Assembly: GCF_051549785.1 (NCBI RefSeq) | Contig: NZ_CP189974.1 | Coordinates: forward strand, 806,001-870,000 | DNA: 64,000 bases | Reading direction: 5' to 3' | From: Caldatribacterium sp051549785 | Lineage (GTDB): Bacteria; Atribacterota; Atribacteria; Atribacterales; Caldatribacteriaceae | Shown: positions 58,573 through 64,000 of the stretch, piece after piece | Layout of the letters: each line of letters opens with the position of its first letter | Position numbering within the stretch: the stretch's first letter is position 1 | Notes under the pieces: model-generated | What the model was told of the DNA's origin: nothing | The model's input: only the letters and a program-made list of their open reading frames with translations | The model's database searches: none | Made by a program: the position numbers and the translations under genes

Positions 58573-59241
58573 TTGGCAAGTTGCCTTGGTCCAGAGTGGT
58601 GGGCCAGCCTCATGGTCGTCCTTTTCCTCCTCCGCGTCGTTTTCCTGCCACTTGGCTTTCTGAGCTTCACAGAAAAACCTCTGCTGGTTCTCGGCAAGGT
58701 CGATCACCAGAGGGATCAGGCTCTGCTTTTCCACGAGAAATCGCGCAGCTATTTCTCCTGCGACCTTCACTACAATCCAGATTGCTTCCCGGCCAAAGCG
58801 CTGTTCGGACGAGGGAATCGAGATTTCCACTTCCCGACCTTCGACGTCCCTCGTGCGCCAGAAGAATCCCACTTCAGGTTGCCCCTGGAGCACACCGGTG
58901 ATGAAGAGGTACATGCCCTGGGCGGCCGTTATTGGACCAAGGAGAACGCCCAGGGAGGGATGCATGAGGAGGGTTGAGAACAGGGCTTCTTCCCTGGTTT
59001 TTCCCTGAGTGGTGAAAGTGGTGGAGAACTCTTCGTCACCGAGCTTGTAATGGACACTGATTTTCCAGTCTTTTCCCAAAGGGGTGAAGGATACGGCGAA
59101 CGTCCCCTGTTGTGTGTACCGCCCTTGCCGTACCTCCACACGATAGGTGAGCTCGGTCACACCTTCCAGAGAAACGCAGGAAACCCCGAGCGCTGCCACC
59201 AGCGCCATAGCCGCCACAAGAACCCAGAGTCTCTTCCACAC
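58564..59241 (-). CDS. Exported protein of unknown function
   Basis: A 225-residue protein with an N-terminal signal (VWKRLWVLVAAMALVAALGVSC), which ends at a cysteine but has a poor lipobox, so a lipoprotein is only possible. The body is beta-rich (LTYRVEVRQGRYTQQGTFAVSFTPLGKDWKISVHYKLGDEEFSTTF) and has no family I can name. GTG 59241 follows GAGGAGGGGG, preferred to upstream frames. Lies 28 bases downstream of the thioredoxin-DsbD gene and may share its transcript. The C-terminal tail is acidic (ENDAEEEKDDHEAG). Confidence 0.7.
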   Translation of the reverse strand: MWKRLWVLVAAMALVAALGVSCVSLEGVTELTYRVEVRQGRYTQQGTFAVSFTPLGKDWKISVHYKLGDEEFSTTFTTQGKTREEALFSTLLMHPSLGVLLGPITAAQGMYLFITGVLQGQPEVGFFWRTRDVEGREVEISIPSSEQRFGREAIWIVVKVAGEIAARFLVEKQSLIPLVIDLAENQQRFFCEAQKAKWQENDAEEEKDDHEAGPPLWTKATCQAL

Positions 59242-59269
59242 CGACACCCCCTCCTCTTGGGGTATGGTA

Positions 59270-60907
59270 TTACGCCAGGGCGCTCTCAAGAAGGAGGATG
59301 CTTAAAACCACAAAGAGACAGGCCAGGGCAATCTTCGAGAAAAGGATGTTCTTCCTTCCGAACTCCACCAGAGCTTTCGACTGGCTACCGAAGAAAACGC
59401 TGAGGAATACAGCCACGAGGGGGATGATGAAGAAGGCGTTGTAGAAGACGAGGTATCCGATAGCTTTCAGACGGTAGTTCACCATTTCCCTGGCGATGTA
59501 CATGATGGTGGGAAGGTACACCTGACCGGTGCAACCGGCTTCAAGGATTGATACGACAAAACCACTCACGATGGCAGCGGCAAAAAGCCTCCGTTTGGAG
59601 AAACTCTCTTTGAGGTACTGGTTGATTTTCACCCGTAACCCCTTGGGGAGGCCCAGAGTCATTCCGGTTTCCTTTCGCTCCTTTTTGTAGGTGATGGCGT
59701 CCCGGACGCTGAAAATCGCAAAAATAAGGAGCACCCCGGCCATTGTGCCGTACACGATTCGAGAGACGATGCGGTACACCGCCAGGGTCTGCCACACCTG
59801 GAAGATGCCAAGCCCAAGGAGGAGATAGGTGGTGAACACGGCCAGAGTATAAGTGACGCCGATTTCGACCACCCGCTGGCGGGAATGGCCAAGGACGAAG
59901 AGAAGGTTCACCATGAAGACAATGGTCGCGAAAGCACAGGGGTTTAATCCGTCAAGGAATCCGGCTCCGGCCACCACCCAGGGAGTGAACCCCCGGAAGC
60001 GCGAAAAGATGAGCTCCTCGGCCCTCTCCGGGGGCCGAGGAGGGGGTGAAGTTCTTGGGCTTTTCAGGGTCTTTTCGATGAGCTTTTCAAGGAGGGTGGT
60101 GATTCGCTCCGGGTCTTCTGTTGCCACGTATCCGGCGTCGGAGAAGATTTCGACCGAGGTTTTCTCTTCCACCCTCCAGTGCTCTTCAAGGAGGACGAGT
60201 TTTTCATAGTTTTTCGAGAGGGTGTAATCGAGGTAGACCACCTTAATTCGGTCGGCGTATTTCTCAAAGACCGGCGGAGTGACCTTTTCCTTGAGTTCCC
60301 GACAGACCGGGCATCGGGAGGAGTAGAAGAAGAGCAGCACCGGTTTTTCCTCAACGGCTATTCGCTCTCTGAAGTTTCTGGGAAGCCCGTCGCGTTCGAA
60401 AAAACGTATCCGGTCTCTGAAGGGAGCAAAATGCTCCTCGAGAAGCGCCCGGTTTCCCCTGGTTCCGGAGATAACAACAAGGTCCGGGTTTTTCTCCCGG
60501 AGTTCCTGGAGGAAACGGTCGAAGGAAGCGGTGGGAATGTCCTGAAGGAAGTTGAAGAATACTACGGTGTGGTAATTCTCGGTGAACGAAAAAGAGTACG
60601 CAAAGTTCCCCAGAGCGTCAGAAACAACGACAGGGTATCCTTTCCGGGAGAGTTCGTTGAGGACTTCTGGAGATCGGTTGAGGTCTTCTTTTGAGGGGAG
60701 AATGACCACCTTTTCCGGGGGAGGGAGGAGGTTCACCCAAGCTTCTGGGGAAAATCTGTGGCCTCCCAGGTCTCCCAGAAGGAGGAATTCCTCCTGCGGT
60801 GGAGCGGGTTCTTCCTGGTTTCCCCACAGGAGGACGTCGTATCCTGATGCCAGGGAGGGGAAGCATATGAGCCACAGCACCACAAACGGTAGCAATTTTT
60901 TCACCAT
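59270..60907 (-). CDS. Thioredoxin-like / CcdA-DsbD-type membrane fusion protein
   Basis: A 545-residue protein. Signal peptide (VKKLLPFVVLWLICFPSLASG) is followed by a ~160-residue outside domain with no clear family. A thioredoxin-fold domain (~185-290) carries the CPVC active site at residues 199-202 (FFYSSRCPVCRELKEKV). A CcdA/DsbD-like membrane domain (~305-545) has the paired cysteines in GLNPCAFATIVFMVN and LEAGCTGQVYLP. It should move reducing power from cytoplasmic thioredoxin to the outside thioredoxin domain. ATG 60907 follows AAAGGAGG. The order (outside thioredoxin first, membrane domain second) is the reverse of E. coli DsbD. Confidence 0.85.
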   Translation of the reverse strand: MVKKLLPFVVLWLICFPSLASGYDVLLWGNQEEPAPPQEEFLLLGDLGGHRFSPEAWVNLLPPPEKVVILPSKEDLNRSPEVLNELSRKGYPVVVSDALGNFAYSFSFTENYHTVVFFNFLQDIPTASFDRFLQELREKNPDLVVISGTRGNRALLEEHFAPFRDRIRFFERDGLPRNFRERIAVEEKPVLLFFYSSRCPVCRELKEKVTPPVFEKYADRIKVVYLDYTLSKNYEKLVLLEEHWRVEEKTSVEIFSDAGYVATEDPERITTLLEKLIEKTLKSPRTSPPPRPPERAEELIFSRFRGFTPWVVAGAGFLDGLNPCAFATIVFMVNLLFVLGHSRQRVVEIGVTYTLAVFTTYLLLGLGIFQVWQTLAVYRIVSRIVYGTMAGVLLIFAIFSVRDAITYKKERKETGMTLGLPKGLRVKINQYLKESFSKRRLFAAAIVSGFVVSILEAGCTGQVYLPTIMYIAREMVNYRLKAIGYLVFYNAFFIIPLVAVFLSVFFGSQSKALVEFGRKNILFSKIALACLFVVLSILLLESALA

Positions 60908-60937
60908 CAGGCCTCCTTTCTCCAGGTTCAGTTCCCA

Positions 60938-60943
60938 GTGTAC
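60938..60943 (-). promoter_or_regulatory. Extended -10 for the thioredoxin-DsbD fusion gene
   Basis: TGG-TACACT on the minus strand; start near 60931, 24 nt before the ATG. Confidence 0.5.
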
Positions 60944-60989
60944 CATACCCCTCTTTGTATTACGAGCAGAGCACCCGGCGGGTTTTCCA

Positions 60990-60998
60990 TGGTATAAT
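60990..60998 (+). promoter_or_regulatory. Extended -10 promoter of the Pif1-WYL gene
   Basis: TGGTATAAT (hexamer 60993-60998). The expected start (~61005) is about 4 nt before the ATG at 61009, and no ribosome binding site is present. Confidence 0.65.
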
Positions 60999-61008
60999 CC
61001 TTTCTGTC

Positions 61009-62574
61009 ATGTCATTCGTGACGCCGATTGAGCTCAACAGAGAGTTCGTCCAGGCTCTGGAGCTCCTTGAGCAGACAAGCCAGTCTGTCTTTATCACTGG
61101 GCGGGCAGGGACGGGGAAGTCCACGCTTCTTTGGTATTTTCGGAATCACACGAAGAAGAACATCGCCGTTCTCGCTCCCACAGGAGTCGCCGCTTTGAAC
61201 GTCCGGGGGCAGACCATCCATTCTTTCTTCCGCTTCCGGCCCGATGTGACGCCCGAGACTGCTCCGCGTGTCAAACCCGAAGACCCGGGTCTTTATAAGA
61301 AGCTCGATACCATCGTCATTGACGAAATCTCCATGGTACGAGCGGACCTTCTGGATTGTGTCGATGCTTTTCTCCGCGTCTACGGACCTTCTCCCTCGGC
61401 ACCCTTCGGAGGCGTGCAGATGGTCTTTGTTGGGGACCTCTATCAACTTCCGCCGGTGGTGAAGCGAACCGAGCAGGCGCTGTTTACCGAGTACTACGAG
61501 AGCCCCTATTTCTTCAGCGCCTTTGCTTTCCGGGAAATCCGCCCGATGCTTCTTGTCCTTGAGAAGGTCTATCGCCAGAGCGACCCGAAGTTCGTCGAAC
61601 TCTTAAACCGCATCCGGAGTAACACCGCCACCGACGAGGATTTAGCCCTTCTCAATACCCGCGTTTTCCCCGATTACGTTCCCGGGGAGCGGGAGTTCGT
61701 GATTCACCTCACCACCACGAATGACCTTGCTCAGGAAGTGAATGAGGGGAAACTGGCGGCGCTTTCGGGAAAGGAGTGGGTGTACGAGGGGCAGGTCCTG
61801 GGGGCATTTTCCTCTACGGATCTCCCCACGGATTCGGTACTACGCCTCAGAAAGGGTGCCCAGGTGATGCTGCTTACCAACGACCCTCACGGGCGGTGGG
61901 TCAACGGGACCATCGGGCAGGTCCAGGAATGTACCGATGGTGCCGTCATTCTCCGGCTTGAAGACGGAAGCGAGGTGGAGGTTACACCCCATGTATGGGA
62001 TATGTTCGAGTTCTACTACGACCGGGAAGAAGGTCGGATCAAGACGAGGAGCATCGGCTCCTTTACCCAGTATCCCCTGCGGCTTGCCTGGGCGGTGACC
62101 ATCCACAAAAGCCAGGGTCTTACCTTTGACCGGGTGATCGTTGACCTTGGCCGCGGGACTTTTGCCCATGGCCAGGCGTACGTGGCCCTTTCCCGTTGCC
62201 GGACGCTTGAGGGTCTCATCCTCAAACGGCCACTCCTTCGAAAGCACATCATCATGGACTGGAGGGTGGTCCGTTTCCTCACCGAGTACCAGTATGCCGC
62301 TTCTACCAGAACCTTTCCCCTTGAGGAGCGGGTACGCCTGCTTGAGGAGGCTAAGAAAGCACAAAAACCCCTGGAAATCGTGTACCTCAAGGACAACGAC
62401 GAGAAAACCTCCCGGGTTGTCCTGCCTCTTGAGGTGGGGATGATGCGTTTTCAGGAAAAGGAGTTTCTCGGTCTTCGGGCCTTCTGTCTTCTGCGAAAAG
62501 AGGAGCGGACTTTCCGTGTAGACCGCATCCTCTCCCTCCGGCCTGTGGAGGAGTCCTCTTCTGAATTACTCTGA
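61009..62574 (+). CDS. Pif1-like superfamily 1 helicase with C-terminal WYL domain
   Basis: A 521-residue protein. Motif I GRAGTGKSTL is at residues 31-40, then Ia LAPTGVAALNV, II TIVIDEISMVRADLLD, III VGDLYQLPPVV, IV VYRQSDPKFV and the C-terminal VTIHKSQGLTFDRVIVDLG and YVALSRCRTLEGL. These match bacterial Pif1/RecD-related helicases, which unwind DNA 5' to 3'. Residues ~445-515 look like a WYL domain (LEIVYLKDNDEKTSRVVLPLEVGMMRF..FLGLRAFCLLRKEERTFRVDRILSL), a ligand- or nucleic-acid-sensing module. ATG 61009 is apparently leaderless. The 3' end overlaps the convergent larA-like gene by 9 bases. Confidence 0.9.
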   Translation: MSFVTPIELNREFVQALELLEQTSQSVFITGRAGTGKSTLLWYFRNHTKKNIAVLAPTGVAALNVRGQTIHSFFRFRPDVTPETAPRVKPEDPGLYKKLDTIVIDEISMVRADLLDCVDAFLRVYGPSPSAPFGGVQMVFVGDLYQLPPVVKRTEQALFTEYYESPYFFSAFAFREIRPMLLVLEKVYRQSDPKFVELLNRIRSNTATDEDLALLNTRVFPDYVPGEREFVIHLTTTNDLAQEVNEGKLAALSGKEWVYEGQVLGAFSSTDLPTDSVLRLRKGAQVMLLTNDPHGRWVNGTIGQVQECTDGAVILRLEDGSEVEVTPHVWDMFEFYYDREEGRIKTRSIGSFTQYPLRLAWAVTIHKSQGLTFDRVIVDLGRGTFAHGQAYVALSRCRTLEGLILKRPLLRKHIIMDWRVVRFLTEYQYAASTRTFPLEERVRLLEEAKKAQKPLEIVYLKDNDEKTSRVVLPLEVGMMRFQEKEFLGLRAFCLLRKEERTFRVDRILSLRPVEESSSELL

Positions 62575-63855
62575 GGGAAGAGGCAGCTTGTCGATGTCCG
62601 GAACCGTTCCGTCCTTCAGGCGGTAGAGCATTTCTCCAGCTCGGGGGACGACGAGAATCCCCTCTTCTTCCCGACCCTTGTAAGCGTCAATGTCGATAGT
62701 GCGGAAGTCAAGATACCCAAGGTTGATTTTCCGGCACACCTCTTCGGGAATGCCTGTGGCGAGGATCACCTCTATCCGGGGATATTCTCTACCGTTAGCG
62801 TATCTTCCGATGCCCTTCACATGGGTGGAGTGGGCGAGCACCCCCCAGGGGTAGTGCCGGTACTTCTCCCACTGGGCGAGGAAGAAGTCCCGGGTATGGT
62901 AGCCGATTTCAAGGAGGTGCTTCCCGTGGGTTTTAGAGATTTCCCGGATGTGGGGGGCGTAGATGATGATTGTTCCCCCGTCGGCCACCACGGGCTCGAG
63001 TTTGTACATGCACTTCCCTCCAACCCAGAGCTCGTTGTACATGGTGGGGGCAATGGAGAGAACCGTGTGGAAGGGCCGCTCGACATAGACGATGTTCACC
63101 TGGGCTGAGAGATCGGCGGCCTGGGACCAGGCTTCTTCGGGGTCACCAAAAAAAATCCCACAGGGGTCCTTTTCCCGCATTACCAGGCACATGGCAAGAG
63201 TCGGTCTTGGAATGAACTGGGCTGCCCGGTTGAGGACTTCCCGAACCGGAGTATCCTTGGTGCCGATAATTTTGGGGTTGGTGATGAGGGCGGCGAGCCA
63301 GTGGAACTTGTCCGTGAGTTCCGGTCCGGAGATTCCCGGAAAGAAGTACTTGTACCCCCCTGAAAATCCCACGACTTCATGGGGGAACACCGGGCCCATG
63401 ATGAGGAGTTCATCGTACTCGAGAATCCGCCGGTTCACGGTGACCGGAACCTCTTCGGTAATGAGGCCCCGGGAGATGTGATGCATTTCCTCGCGGGAGA
63501 TTGTCCCTATCTGGATCAACTCCTGGGGATCCTGGAAGCGGTGGTTGTACACGGAGACCCCCTGTTCTGCCGCTTCCTGGAAGGTGACACCAAGGTGTGC
63601 CTTGAGCTCTTCATCAGTCATGGGAGGGTGTGTCCCCAGGGCGATGAGGAAATCGAGTTTCTTTGCCTTGGGCTTTAACTCCTCGAGGGTGGCCTCAAAG
63701 AAAAGCCGAACCGGAGCCGTACGGGTGTTGTCGGGAATGATGACGAGGATACTTTTCTTCCGCCAGTCGTGTCGTGCCAGGGCTTCACGGAAGTGCTCGC
63801 TCATCTTTTGTGGGGAGAAGGTGGTCTGCTCGTTCCCCAGGGCAAAGAGCATCAT
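62566..63855 (-). CDS. LarA-like nickel-pincer racemase family protein (DUF2088)
   Basis: A 429-residue protein of the LarA superfamily, whose members racemise or epimerise alpha-hydroxyacids using a nickel-pincer nucleotide. Visible motifs: IPDNTRTAP (Asp/Arg near residue 51), ALGTHPPMTDEEL (His), FSGGYKYFFPGI (the Lys that anchors the cofactor) and DKFHWL (His downstream). The larB, larC and larE genes needed for cofactor synthesis are not seen here. Start ATG 63855 or 63852, after GGAGGTGACGGCAGG. Its ATGATG overlaps the stop of the 6-phosphogluconate dehydrogenase gene, suggesting a sugar-acid substrate such as gluconate rather than lactate (inference). Confidence 0.85.
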   Translation of the reverse strand: MMLFALGNEQTTFSPQKMSEHFREALARHDWRKKSILVIIPDNTRTAPVRLFFEATLEELKPKAKKLDFLIALGTHPPMTDEELKAHLGVTFQEAAEQGVSVYNHRFQDPQELIQIGTISREEMHHISRGLITEEVPVTVNRRILEYDELLIMGPVFPHEVVGFSGGYKYFFPGISGPELTDKFHWLAALITNPKIIGTKDTPVREVLNRAAQFIPRPTLAMCLVMREKDPCGIFFGDPEEAWSQAADLSAQVNIVYVERPFHTVLSIAPTMYNELWVGGKCMYKLEPVVADGGTIIIYAPHIREISKTHGKHLLEIGYHTRDFFLAQWEKYRHYPWGVLAHSTHVKGIGRYANGREYPRIEVILATGIPEEVCRKINLGYLDFRTIDIDAYKGREEEGILVVPRAGEMLYRLKDGTVPDIDKLPLPSE

Positions 63856-64000
63856 CCTGCCGTCACCTCCCACTCCGTATGGAACGTTCCTTCCCGGTCG
63901 ATTCTCCGGTAGGTGTGGGCACCGAAGTAATCCCGCTGGGCCTGGATGAGGTTGGCCGGAAGTTCCTCTGAACACCAGGCATCAAAGTACGCTAAAGCTG
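63852..64000 (-). CDS. gnd: 6-phosphogluconate dehydrogenase, 3' end only
   Basis: The last 49 codons are in the window, and the rest continues beyond 64000. LAYFDAWCSEELPANLIQAQRDYFGAHTY and RRIDREGTFHTEW are the C-terminal 6PGDH signature (the tail that reaches into the neighbouring subunit's active site). The TGA stop overlaps the ATG of the larA-like gene, so the two are coupled. Confidence 0.92.
   Translation of the reverse strand, partial: ALAYFDAWCSEELPANLIQAQRDYFGAHTYRRIDREGTFHTEWEVTAG

Noticed and set aside
1..64000. CRISPR arrays and insertion sequences
   Set aside because: No regularly spaced direct repeats and no transposase-like protein were seen anywhere in the window.

Overview
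This 64 kb stretch looks like chromosome from a thermophilic, anaerobic, saccharolytic bacterium. The protein-coding DNA is fairly GC-rich and the genes are densely packed with many ATGA/GTGA overlaps. The proteins are rich in Glu, Arg and Val. The energy and redox genes suit an anaerobe: a four-subunit pyruvate:ferredoxin-type oxidoreductase, a ferredoxin:thioredoxin reductase-like protein with a glutaredoxin, and a PerR/peroxiredoxin/Dps-like ferritin oxygen-defence set. The SRP RNA is of the large, Alu-domain type found in Bacillota and several thermophilic phyla. Atribacterota (Caldatribacterium-like) is my best guess for the lineage; Thermotogota, Dictyoglomota and thermophilic Bacillota remain possible. 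This placement is inference only.

Layout. 0-6.3 kb: end of dtd, an MBL-fold hydrolase, a phosphohexomutase, a GAF-ANTAR RNA-binding regulator, then a minus-strand glutaredoxin / FTR-like / zinc (or manganese) ABC importer operon. 6.3-7.3 kb: an M24 peptidase fragment, tRNA-Ser(GGA) and SRP RNA. 7.3-12.8 kb: dnaX-ybaB-recR followed by porCDAB. 12.9-18.1 kb: a sugar ABC importer without ATPase, a secreted GH12 endoglucanase and a LacI-type regulator, with a candidate operator at the transcription start. 18.4-21.6 kb: tRNA-Thr(CGT) and pstSCA (no pstB) behind a Pho-box-like repeat. 21.9-23.9 kb: perR, peroxiredoxin, Dps-like ferritin and a small cytochrome-b5-like protein. 23.9-29.4 kb: a dipeptide/oligosaccharide-type ABC importer. 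29.4-33.4 kb: mutY, a DsrE-like protein and an OpuC-type importer.

33.4-45.8 kb is the most intriguing catabolic region. A PAS-LuxR regulator with an OYE-type flavoenzyme is divergent from flavodoxin, AraD and DUF2007 genes. These are followed by an ABC importer with two MalK-like ATPases, then a Gfo/Idh/MocA dehydrogenase, an MttB-superfamily methyltransferase and a creatininase-type amidohydrolase. The substrate is unknown; a methylated amine or amide-linked compound is a reasonable guess. 46.0-49.8 kb holds a four-gene ABC-2 system with two unrecognised exported proteins. An SfsA-GIY-YIG fusion and a third sugar importer without ATPase follow, to 54.5 kb.

54.5-64 kb: a GT2 glycosyltransferase and a methyltransferase, an aldo/keto reductase, a broken GH130 phosphorylase gene, a lipoprotein-like protein, a thioredoxin-DsbD/CcdA fusion, a Pif1-like helicase fused to a WYL domain and apparently leaderless, a LarA-like nickel-pincer racemase homologue, and the 3' end of a 6-phosphogluconate dehydrogenase gene. 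The whole region fits an organism living on imported plant-polymer sugars and small organics, with ferredoxin/flavodoxin-linked metabolism. The two ATPases at 38.8-41.0 kb may energise all three MalFG-type importers (inference).
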